A stretch of 64,000 nucleotides of DNA, taken from assembly GCA_003116995.1 (NCBI GenBank), contig BDSL01000002.1:2812001-2876000 (forward strand), read 5' to 3'. The notes under the pieces were generated by a model. It did no database searches, was not told where the DNA came from, and was given only the letters and a program-made list of their open reading frames with translations. This DNA comes from Yamagishiella unicocca. Lineage: Eukaryota; Chlorophyta; Chlorophyceae; Chlamydomonadales; Volvocaceae. Both the position numbers and the translations under genes were made by a program. Positions 1 to 10,200 of this stretch are shown here, one piece after another. Every line of letters starts with the position of its first letter. Within the stretch, counting starts at the first letter, position 1.

Positions 1-366
1 TCGTGATTGGAGGATAGCAACTCGCCCCGACGAACCAGAGGAGTCTGAAGAAAACGCATGACATGACTGGCATCGAATAATGCTGCCCACAGAGTAATGT
101 TGAAACAATGGAAGGAGCCTCGAGCCTCGTTGGCCCGACATCGTTGATTGCGTGAAAACGCGCCGGTGACTCCTAGTATGGTTCACTCTCACCAGCTTTT
201 TACGTAAATATTCAATTTAACGTTCGTCGATCGTTTACTGAGGGCATGCCAGCCAAAAACATAAGTGGGTTGGCAATCGTGAATGGACATTATTCATACT
301 GCATATTATTGTCCGCCCGGAGCCAAGCCCTTATAACCTGGTTTAAAAGTGACGCAATTAAACACT
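1..366. other. Upstream region of the S9 peptidase gene
   Basis: No coding exon is supported here. The stretch is less GC-rich than the exon that follows. An in-frame stop at 334-336 precedes the chosen ATG at 367, so the peptidase coding sequence cannot extend further upstream without an additional spliced exon. It is presumably promoter and 5' UTR. Confidence 0.4.
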
Positions 367-3300
367 ATGCAATGCGGAAGTCCACGCATTGGGAAGTTTA
401 CTTACTGCAATGCTTCACGAAGGAGCCTTGCTCTTGTACCTATAAGCCGGAGCGAAAACGCTCGTATCACACCACGTGTTTTACCACCTAAACCTCAGAC
501 ATTGTCACTGCCGGACTTGTTGGACTTGCATGGGGAGCCGGAACGACCCGACCCGTTTCGCTGGCTTCATGCGGGCCATCGCGACCCGCGTGTGCTACGA
601 TACCTACAACAGGAGAATGAGAATTGCAAGGTGCAACTCGGCCATCTACTACCCTTGCGTAAGCAGTTGGAACAGGAGATTGCGGAGCTGTCTTGGCGCC
701 AAGCCGTCATAATGGCTGCTCATCAGCCTCTTGCGGAAATTTACCACAGTTCGAGTTATTACGGTCACTTTGAATACAGACGCGAGTTGGCGGGTGGCGT
801 GTCCAGCCGTATCAGGCACCTGCGGGTGCCTCGTTCGGACGCTGCCGATGCCGTGCAGCACCAGCAGCACCAGCAAACCTTGGAGGCCGCACGCGGAGCG
901 TCGGGATCAGTCGCAGACGCTGCGGTGCAGCCGGTAGCTACCTTTGACCTGACGTGCAGCGAAGGCACGGAGGATTGCAGGCAGATCGTACTGGATGAGG
1001 AGCAGCGCGCAGGAGCTTGTCCATCCCCCGCTGCCCATGCCGTGCACTCCTTCGCTCCCAGCCCCAATTTCGACCTCGCAGCCTTCACCGAAACCACCGA
1101 ACCGCTGCCAGCCGGAAAACGGCTGCCAGACCGCTTTGCTCTGCACGTTGTGGACGCGCCCAGCGGAGCGCCAGCGTTTGAACCTCTGCAAGGCGTTAGC
1201 GGTGACGTAGGCTGGGTGTCCCTCGGCAGCCGCAGTACTGGCAGCTTTGGCGGTGGCCGGCTATACTTCACACGGGCAGCGCAGCGAGAGCTCTGGTGCC
1301 TGGATGTGGCGCCGCCAGCCACTGTCACTGGCGGAGTTGGTTCAGCGTCGACCCATATTCCTCCTGGGCCCACTGACGCCATCTCCCCGAGGCTGGTATT
1401 TCGTGACCCAGATGGCCAGCCAATCCAGCTCGTCCAGTACGGCAGTTACTTATACGCTGAGACGCTGGGGAACAGCGGCGTTCCTCTGGAGATCCGGTTG
1501 CTGGGCGCCGCTTGCGCGGTGGATCCTTTTTGCAGCAGCGGCGGCTCGATGCAACCAGCGACTGAAACATATGCGCGGAGCGCTGAGCTGACACGGCAGG
1601 TGCTGGCATCGGAAGCGGGCATGCCATTGGTGCCGCGCCAAGCGGGACGCGAATGCAGCGCGTTCTGCCTGGAGGCAGCCGAAGGACTGGGTCCGAAAGC
1701 CAGGGATGCCCGTCCTGGCACAAGTGACAGCGGTAGTTATGATTGTAGTGAGGGCGAAGGCAGCGGCCGCCGTTTGCCTCAAGGGGCATTGCTGCTGTGG
1801 CTGCGGGATGTGGGTGACCCAAATGGCCGCCTGCTGCTGGCGCTTGCGATGCTTCTCCATGCTCCCGCTGACGCCGTTACTGCCTCCAAAGAAGATCGCG
1901 CCGGTGCTTGTGCCGGAGAGCCGCAGGTGAGGCTCCAGGGTGCGTGTCTGGCTGCTAGCTCTAAATACTTGCCACGGTGTCTGGCTGCTAGCTCTAAATA
2001 CTTGCCACGGTGTCTGGCTGCTAGCTCTAAATACTTGCCACGGTGTCTGGCTGCTAGCTCTAAATACTTGCCACGGTGTCTGGCTGCTAGCTCTAAATAC
2101 TTGCCACGGTGTCTGGCTGCTAGCTCTAAATACTTGCCACGGTGTCTGGCTGCTAGCGCTGAGGGCTAGTACGAGTTTCGGGGTGCTAGTGCTGAGTGCT
2201 AGTGTGTTGTGAATGTTTGCGAATGTGCTAGTGTGCGAATGTTTGCGTGCGAGTGCTGAGTGCTAGTGTGGGTGTCTGGGTGCTAGGGCTGAGTGCTACT
2301 CGTGGGAACGTGGGGCCGACACCGCGCTCAATGCCGGTACGGGCCTAAGTTGGGAGTAAAACATCCTCCAATGGCCCCTGCGCCACGTCGTGTTGCCCCA
2401 CGCCCTGCAACTTTAGGTGCTGACTTTGGAGCTGGTGCCTCACGACCCCGCCTTTCGCATTGTACATGTGGAAGCCCGCGGAGTCGATAGGGTCTTATGT
2501 GTTCGTGTGGCCATCGATGAGCGGGGGGACCCGCTTTGTCGCTACAAGCTGCAGGAGCTGCGGATTGATTGGGGAGCCGTACGGCAGGCCTTGGCAGAGG
2601 TGGCTGAATCGGGCCGCACGCCAGTGGCTTCCAACCTAGTAGTCTCAGTGCCGGCAGCGGCAGAGTCGGTAGTCCACCACGCGTGGACCGCAGTGGGATC
2701 GACGGGCGAGGATTCGCGTGGTGATAGGGACGATAGCGGAAATGACTGCAGCGGTGGCAGTGGTGTGGCGGCCGGCGCTGACCCCAGCGGACGCTGTTCC
2801 AGACTTGCGGTGACGCAACGGCATCGCGCCATCAGTGTTGCGGGCGCTCTGGCGCACACGTTGCGGGTAGTTGCGTGGAGCGACGATGCCAAAGTGACCC
2901 TGTCGTACAGCAGCATGGCGTCGAAGCCCGCGGTCTCGACGGTCCAGCTGCTGCCGTACTCAGCGTCGTCGCCTCCCGAGATCGACGGCTGCGCGCCGCC
3001 GGCTGTGGTCGCCGCGGGCGAGACTGCTGAAGACGTGGAGCTGCGCTGTGAAGGGGACGACGCACGGGTCGTGATGGAGAGGCTATGGGCAACGTCGTAC
3101 GATGGGACTCAAGTACCTATCACGCTGTGCCGCCTGAGCGAAACCGGCGAGGACGCTGGCGATGGCGCTGTCAGCTGCGGCGGCGGTATCAGGTGCGATC
3201 GCTGGTAGACATGGCAGTGGCGGGTGCTTCAGCCCAAGTTGCTCCGCCTGCACGTGGGGACGGCTATAGTGTACGTAATTGTTGGGAGTAAGAGGATAAG

Positions 3301-4695
3301 CCAATGCCCATGCGGTAGTCTTCCTCCTAATTTTGAAGACCCAGCAGTTTGGTTCATCATGCGCCACAACCCACATCGTCCCAATATGTTGCTGCCCCAT
3401 ACCTGCACGCGCGTGCATCCAGGACCTGCCGGCTTGCCCATGTCGACTGTTAGCCAGGCCCCTGCCTGTCCCTCCGCGTGCCCGCTCGCCAGCACAAGCC
3501 CACCTACCGTTTCCTATCGACCACCTAACTTTCCCTACGCCTTCCTTACGGTCCTGCCTGACCCGCAACCCCTTCCCCAACGTCCCAACGGCATGGGATG
3601 CGCTCCAAAGGGGTCCGTCACAACCAGCGCCCCTACTGCTGCGAGTGTACGGCGCGTACGGCAAGGACCCTCCCCTGGACTACCAGCCAGCGCTGCAACC
3701 TCTGTTGCAGCGTGGCGTGGCTGTCGCGATTGCCCACGTACGCGGCGGCGGCCATCTGGGTCCCACCTGGTACGAAGGCGGGCGGGGGGCCCATAAGGCC
3801 AACAGCTACCGCGACCTGCTGGCGGCGGCAACACATCTGGTCAGCACCGGCGTGACGGCGCCAGGGCTCCTGTGCCTGGATGCGGAGTCGGCAGGTGTGT
3901 ACGGTCCGCGCGCTTGCTGCAAGGCAACCATCGTATCCCGATACGTTTCCTTGCCCCTTTCAAAGCTAGGATTGCTTGCCCTGTGGACATATCTCGCGCT
4001 AGAGCGTATCCTCACCGGCTCCTAACTTCAATCTCAAGGTTAACCCGCGCCCACTTGCAGGTGGCTGGGCTGCGGGCCCAGCGCTCAACGCAGCAGGCGC
4101 TGCCCTGTTCCGCGCCGCCGTGCTGACGGTTCCTACGCTCGACGCACTGACGTCACTGCTGGAAGATGAGTCGTACGGCCCGTACGAACTGGGCGACCCA
4201 CGGGCCGACGCCGCACTGTACCGTGAGGTTCTGAAGTGGTCGCCGTATGATGGCCTGTGCTGCGGCCATCCGTACCCGATGTTGCTGCTTCGTATCGGGC
4301 TATACGACACGAACGTGCCGTACTGGGATCCCGCCAAGTATATGGCACGGTTACGGAGCTTGGCAGCTTGCGGTGCAGGTTCTGGGCTGCGCGTCATGCA
4401 GGTGGGTAGCGAGGACGCCCGTGTGCATCTGGGCAGCCCCGATTGCCGGGCTAGAAATCCAACGGGTGCGATGCCCTACCCCCTGCCCTGGACTTCGGGG
4501 GCCAAGCCGTGGCCTTAAAGGCGCCAAGCTGTCTCTTCCACGTGCCTCCTTCTGCCAACGCAGGTCAGGCCTGGCGGTCACGATTCATACGACACCGTAG
4601 CAGACGACGCTGCGTATTGTGCTTTTGTGCTGTGGGCTGTGGGCGCCTGGACAGCATCAGAACTTGACACCCCTGCGGGAACCCGACTTGCATGA
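367..4695 (+). CDS. Oligopeptidase B-like prolyl-oligopeptidase family (S9A) serine peptidase
   Basis: Predicted serine peptidase that cleaves short peptides. Five exons join in phase: 367-1926, 2417-3192, 3611-3894, 4061-4401 and 4564-4695, giving about 1,030 aa. The N-terminus is basic and Ser/Arg-rich, possibly an organelle transit peptide, followed by the family's PFRWL...QEN start of the beta-propeller. Exon 2 carries ATSYDGTQVPITL, the entry to the hydrolase domain. The catalytic triad is visible: Ser872 in ESAGG (created across the exon 3/4 splice), Asp956 in LYDTNV and His993 in GGHDSY. The Ser-Asp and Asp-His spacings of 84 and 37 are close to those of bacterial oligopeptidase B. YWDPAKY is also a family motif. 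The protein is about 300 aa longer than bacterial enzymes because of Gly/Ser/Ala-rich insertions in the propeller. The start is the first ATG after an in-frame stop at 334. A TGTAA poly(A) signal lies about 100 bp past the stop. Whether it acts in the cytosol or an organelle is inferred, not shown. Confidence 0.88.
1945..2157. repeat. 33-bp minisatellite in intron 1 of the peptidase gene
   Basis: Six near-identical 33-bp direct copies start at 1945, 1978, 2011, 2044, 2077 and 2110, followed by a partial seventh. The array lies inside intron 1 (1927-2416). The unit is eleven codons long and open in more than one frame, so the upstream exon reads through it as an 11-residue repeat. The GTGAGG donor at 1927 and the phase-0 join to a clean propeller exon at 2417 argue that it is spliced out. 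The rest of the intron (2158-2330) is a decayed GTGCTAGTGCTGAG-type repeat. Confidence 0.9.
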
Positions 4696-4795
4696 CGAAT
4701 ACGTCCAGATTCGCGGCAGTGGTGATTTGCGCGGGTTGCATCTTTTTGTGGTTCCCGGGTTGAGGACAATCAGACAACAAGTGTCAGGAGCCCAC

Positions 4796-4800
4796 TGTAA
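4796..4800 (+). promoter_or_regulatory. TGTAA poly(A) signal of the peptidase gene
   Basis: The canonical volvocine poly(A) signal TGTAA occurs 100 bp downstream of the peptidase stop codon at 4693-4695. Confidence 0.6.
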
Positions 4801-6906
4801 CAGTCATTATTAGTACAATGATTCGTAAGTTTTGGGGGTGCGGTTCCGCCGACTAATCGGAGTCGGTGATTCTTGGTTTAAGAGCTGTTGCAAGAATGGT
4901 GCCGTATGCCAGGGCTGCAATGGTTCCTTTTAGCCGCTCCAGTATGGAGCGTACCACCAATTGAGCTGGTTGGTGGTTAGGTATGCGCACCTGGGTGACT
5001 TCAACGCACGGTAGCCAGCTGGGAGGTATGCTCGGTAGGGGGGCCTAAGCCGTGATACGTTCATCATGCTCCGAAACATCAGAGGTAAGCCTTCCAAAAA
5101 GCCGAAACGTTCCGGCGTCGCAATGTGCATGATCATATGATGTGGTGGAAGGTGATGATGTTATGTGCCTAGGCTGCAGCAGGCTAGCAAGCACAGGTGC
5201 AAGGCGTGGAGGCACGGGCAGGGGGTGGTAATGGGAAGGCACCCAGGCAGCGCAGCAACTGCTGTCCGGCTACGGTAGCTACAGTACCTTACAGTACGTC
5301 CCGTTGCAGGTGCGCTACCGTGTCCGTGCAGGTGCGCTACCGTAAGGGAGGCTCAACAAGGAGGGTATTACCGGGCCTCAGATGCGGGTAGGCACCTGAA
5401 CGAAGATGCCGGACCACCCGCAGCCAGATGCGGCCGAAGGGGGGCACCTTCAGTTTCTAGATGCGGGTTTTGGGGTATCCAGATGCCGCTGAGGGGGGGC
5501 CTCCTGCCAGCCAGATGCAGGGCAACCAGATGCGAGGAAGGGGGGGGCCACTGCCAGCTAGATGCGGGTTGGGAGGCAGCCAGATGCGGGGAAGGGGGTG
5601 GGCGCTGGCAGCTAGATGCGGCTGAGGCGGCAGCCAGATGCGGCCGAGGGGGCAGTTAGATGCGTCTTTCTAGGCAGACAGATGCGGCTTTGAGTGCAGC
5701 CAGATGCGGCCGAGGAGGCTGGCAGCCAAATGCGACTTCGTCGGTATCCAGATGCGGTTTCAAAGCAGCCAGATGCGGCCGAAGGGGGGCCCTTACGGCA
5801 GCCAGATGCGGGTTCCCGATAGCCAGATGCGGCCGAAGGGGGGCCCCTACGGCAGCCAGATGCAGGATCACCCGCAGCCAGATGCCATTAGGAAGGTATC
5901 CAGATGCCGCTGCCAGTTAGATGCCGTTCAGGTACCCACCCCCTAGATGCCAGATGCGAAACGTCTGTCATACCCTCCTCTCAACACGAGGCCTCGGAGC
6001 CGTGCTGTAGCCCTGTGCAGCCGATTCGGCAGGCCGCTGCTGAGACATAACATGCAGCAATGGCAGGCAGCATCATACTGGAGCAAATTGTCCCCACGCC
6101 CCGGCCGCCAAGTGGGTGGCGCGCGGAGGGTGGGAACCGGGGGAGGACGACGTATTGAGCAACAACACAGCTCGCCCCTAAAGGGGTTAAATGTTGTGTG
6201 GGCCGCTCGCGATTGTTGCAACTGCTGCGGTTACGGCTCAGCCCCACACGCATTCTGTGCTGCTTGCTAGATGATGCCTCGTGAGGTGAAGTTGAACTCC
6301 CTGGCTAGCAAGCTCCTGCTGGCTGAGTATAATCCCCCGTCCCGTCATGATCGTAGCCTTGCCGACCAGCTGTTCTCGCACATGCAGCCGAGACCCGACT
6401 AGGGGCATGCACCACCGCGATTGGTTGGGCTAGGTTGCTGCTGTCTATTTAAGCGCAGGCACTCAGACAGTTAATATTTACGCTTGAAGGTCGCCCATCC
6501 CAACAAGAGGTATAAATACTCCTATATGCTACGTAAAATGTTGGGGTCCTCGGGTCCTCTTGCCAGCAGGTCTTGCGGAGAGCATGCAAGTAAATCACGA
6601 ACGTACGTAACGCACAGCGCTAAATATTAATGAAATAAATGGTTGACGCGCAGAGAACGCAAAGGGGTTGCAATTGTAATGGCGATACCAAACGTGTTGA
6701 CAGGGCTGTCACCTACAGATATTATGCACAGACCAAGCATTCTTTGTGTATGAAGTTGGAGCAAACGCTATGCTTTTTTATTCCGCCCTGGAGGCCCGCC
6801 GCCGGCCGCCTCCGTACAATTTGGCCTACACTTAGTCCGCGCTTTTATTGTAGTTGCCCCTTTCTCTGTGGTCTTTTACCGTAGCCTTGTTTCTAGGAAA
6901 GCCAAA
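4801..6906. other. Intergenic region between the peptidase and eL33 genes
   Basis: I see no supportable gene. The region holds the AGATGCGG repeat array (listed separately) and a moderately AT-rich stretch at 6,410-6,900 that should include the eL33 promoter and a pyrimidine-rich 5' UTR (CCCCTTTCTCTGTGG near 6,856). Short open frames inside the array only translate the repeat. Confidence 0.45.
5415..5962. repeat. Array of degenerate AGATGCGG-core repeats
   Basis: About 20 copies of a core (C/T)AGATGC(G/C)G are spaced irregularly at roughly 15-45 bp, usually preceded by GCAGC and often followed by CCGAAGGGGGG. Two longer sub-units near 5,770-5,870 are almost identical to each other (core, CCGAAGGGGGGCCC, TACGGCAGC). 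Divergence and irregular spacing suggest an old minisatellite rather than a recent expansion. Confidence 0.8.
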
Positions 6907-7233
6907 ATGGGTGGCGAGAACGTGCGCCTCTATGTGAAGGGCCACATTCTGGGCTACAAGCGGTCCAAGGCCAACCAGCAGAACCACACCGCTCTCCTTA
7001 AGGTCGACGGCGTGGCCACGAAGAAGGAGGTCGCTTGGTACCTGGGCAAGCGTATCGCCTACATCTACAAGGCCAAGACCGAGAAGCAGGGAACCAAGTT
7101 CCGGTGCATTTGGGGCCGTGTTATGCGCGCTCACGGCAACGTCGGTGTTGTGAAGGCGAAGTTCACCTCCAACCTGCCCCCGATCAGCCTGGGTGGCGCT
7201 GTCCGCGTTATGCTCTACCCCAGCCGCGTATGA
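6907..7233 (+). CDS. RPL35A: 60S ribosomal protein eL33 (L35Ae)
   Basis: Structural protein of the cytosolic large ribosomal subunit. A single uninterrupted exon encodes 108 aa. The sequence is an end-to-end match to the eL33 family: an N-terminal [16 protein letters not shown] strand, the central RIAYIYKAK segment, and the conserved C-terminal run with [10 protein letters not shown] and the terminal VMLYPSRV. Length is normal for the family (about 110 aa). The ATG at 6907 sits in a good context (GCCAAAATGG) just after a pyrimidine-rich leader, as expected for a highly expressed ribosomal protein gene. Codon use is strongly biased. I see no coding intron; an intron in the 5' UTR cannot be excluded. 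Confidence 0.97.
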   Translation: MGGENVRLYVKGHILGYKRSKANQQNHTALLKVDGVATKKEVAWYLGKRIAYIYKAKTEKQGTKFRCIWGRVMRAHGNVGVVKAKFTSNLPPISLGGAVRVMLYPSRV

Positions 7234-7284
7234 TTGTTGGAATGGCGCTCGGAGGCGAGCAGCGGCGGCGTTGCTGCGGCGTGA

Positions 7285-7289
7285 TGTAA
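7285..7289 (+). promoter_or_regulatory. TGTAA poly(A) signal of eL33
   Basis: TGTAA lies about 50 bp downstream of the eL33 stop codon, giving a short 3' UTR typical of ribosomal protein genes. Confidence 0.65.
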
Positions 7290-10200
7290 CTGCAGACACT
7301 GGCTCTTCTCTTCTTCCTTTTCTCATCGCATTGACGGGGTGCACTTGCAGCAAGCAAAGTTGCCGCCTTGAAACAGATAGCACAGCAAACTTTGCCCGTC
7401 ACTGTCCCATATTAGATGCGGTATTTCTTCATGGAGCTTCCGATCAGCATCGTGCGGACGGACAGCAGCAGGAGTGCGCGAACAGGTACGGTTGTGGGTT
7501 GTCGTCATGGGGTCGCGTGTGCGCGTGAAGTGGATGGGTGAGGTGGGGGCCCGTTAATGCGCAGTCTGACGGAATCCCCGGGTGCGACAACCACACGTCC
7601 ATGTTGCTTCACGGCGTGGGCTGTTCGCAGCCGAGGGAATTGCTGGGGGACTTGCCGCGGACATGTTGCTGCTCTTGTTGGTTTGCGCCATGTCTATACG
7701 TGCTTTGAGACCCAATTCGAGCCGCTGGGGCGCCACGGGACGGAGCGTCGCACGGGGGGGGGTATGCCTGGGTCGGAGAGATGGCTTGCAAGGAGCTCGG
7801 TGGAAATGGCAGCACCTGCCGTGGCCGTCCATAGCAAGCTTAAGGTAGGGGCAACTGCTTCGCGTTCGGCAGAGCTAGCTGCATTATCTGTTGCACTCTT
7901 GGGTGGGCATGCTGCACGGGGCAGAGGTGATCCAGCCGCTCGCTTGCGGCGACACGGTGAGGAAATGCTTGATTCCGTTCAAGCGCATAACCCTAGGTGA
8001 CCTTTAGAAGGGCGGAACATTGGGCCCGGCGTAGTCGTTGGAGTAGGTCGGCATGCCACTGACTGGATATACTGGATGTGGTGGGCACACCGCGGCGGTG
8101 AAGCGAGCGGCGCTGGCGGGGTTGTTAATGCTGCCCTACCTTGCGCAAAGGGTATGTTTCACTCCATTTGCGATGCTGTGGAAGTACCGAAGCGGGTCAG
8201 TGCTGCAGCTGTTATGGTATGGCCTGTCCTGTGTACTTTGTTGGGCTTGATTGCCCACGTGCGTCGTTGCTGTGCTAGTGGGTGGTTCTGTCCTGGGCTC
8301 GCTTACCACGAGGCTAGTGGTGGTGCGGTGTCGATGTGGGTGTCGCCCGTTACGAAGGGGGCGAATGCTCAGTCGGCATGTCCGGGGTCATGGGACCATG
8401 CCAGGTGACACCCGCAAATTACCAACGACGCTACAGCAGCAGCCGGTACAGCCGCACAGCCGCCAATCATATTACAACATATTGGCGTTGCAGCTCTTGG
8501 GCTTACGGGCAGCCATCATCGCTCAGCTTTCAGCGCATCGGAACTCCACGCACACATCGGAACTCCAGCCCCTGCACCCAAAACGTCGTTGTGATGCACT
8601 GCATCATCGAACAGGATGGTGATTTGTATAACCTTGGGAGACAGCCATTGATGCTTCCTGGCTTTTGTGGAGCGCGGCTGGCGACGGCTAGTGCGCCGGA
8701 CTTGGGACAGGGTTCTGACCCGTGGCAAGGTGGGCAGGGTAGAGCTAAAGCATTGGAACACGACATGGAGCACGTAAGGGAGAGTAAAACGGTCGGGGGC
8801 CGCCAACACCAGGCACACGAGTCGGAAGTGAGGCAAATTGGAGTAGGAGGAGAACGCAGGATACTGAAAAGCTGGCACTGAAATGCATTGCGGAAGCCAA
8901 CGTTACGGGATAGCATCGAAGCGGATGAAGTCGGAACGAGGTTGCTAGTACATGGAATCGAGCACGGCATTATTTGGGCATACTGCACGAGGCTAAGCTA
9001 CTGCATAAGTGCCGAAGCTTAAATGCACCGGTATCATTTGGCCCGATGCCCCGTTCATCACCACACACTGTCATGGACATGCCTGACTCAAGTCGTGGAC
9101 TCGGCCGTGCAGAGGTAGGTCAAACCGGCGTCGTGGTTCTGGGGCTACTAGTCCCCTAGTAGGGGCGGGGGAGGGTAGTGCCTAAGAAGGCGATACGCTT
9201 CACCCCAACTATCTGTTAACTTGGGCTACTTGGGGTTCCTGCCTTATGCACGCCAATAAGCGCACGGACCGCCGCTTCAGTGCAGCGCTAACAGTCGACT
9301 ACACACTCCTTGTCTACTGGCAAGTCACACAGTACAGCACAGTACGTCCGCCCCCGCTGCTGTGCGTGGTGTGTGTTTCATTTTTAATGCCTGGCGGCCG
9401 TGGATTCGGCTGGCTTTGGCTGTACCATTGTGGCTGCTGTTTGGGCAGGGTGGCGTCTCTGTGTAGCTCTGTGCCGTCGTGTGCCTTCCGGGGATTTCTT
9501 GTGCATTTCGGGGCGTCTGCTGATTTCGGCCCCGGATCTCGTATGTTATTTACTAGGCGTATGTATTATGCCTCGTGCCCACTGGAATAACGTCCTGGGC
9601 CTGGCTCACACTTGGTATGACGACTGGCGTATCCAACAAAATGCACCTTCCCCCAGGATACTGTAGATGGTTATGTGAAGGGAAGCGTCACATTTAGGTC
9701 AAGGATTATAAACATGATACCAGTGCCCTCGAAATTTCCACGTTTCCGAGCTAAAGTGCTCCGTCATTAATAAAGCGACGACCTTGCTTCCGCTCTCATA
9801 GTCGTCGAATTATTTTGTTTCTGGGATATTGTGTTACACAAATACTTGGCATCGTTGCTGCTGGCGGCGCTGTACATTCGGCATTCTGCATGACGCGGCC
9901 AGAGCGCCATATCCCAAGGCATAACGCTGAATGAAGAGAATACCGGTAGTGTGCCGTGCGCATAACCGTTTACGCCCATCTACAACCTGATGTAGTCCGT
10001 CGGGCAGGATCACTCATTCGTGTGACAGCGCCATGCCCGATTCCCGCGTTACACACTGACCGCCGCATGACTTGCTTGGCCTATAATTTAATAGGAATGT
10101 ATCCAGAAACCTACATAGCAAATGCTGCAGGCTTACATGCGCCGGGTGAGGCTGCAAAAAAAGGGAGGCTGCTCTACATCCAGGCTTTTGGGGGAACTTT

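Noticed and set aside
1945..2157. CRISPR-like direct repeats
   Set aside because: The 33-bp copies are contiguous with no spacers and lie inside a eukaryotic intron; this is a minisatellite.
5660..5946. Open frames of 80-86 codons in the AGATGCGG array
   Set aside because: They simply translate the repeat units in two frames and have no independent support.
8336..8881. 181-codon plus-strand open frame as a gene
   Set aside because: No family similarity, ordinary third-position composition and overlapping open frames on the other strand; left within the gene-poor region description.
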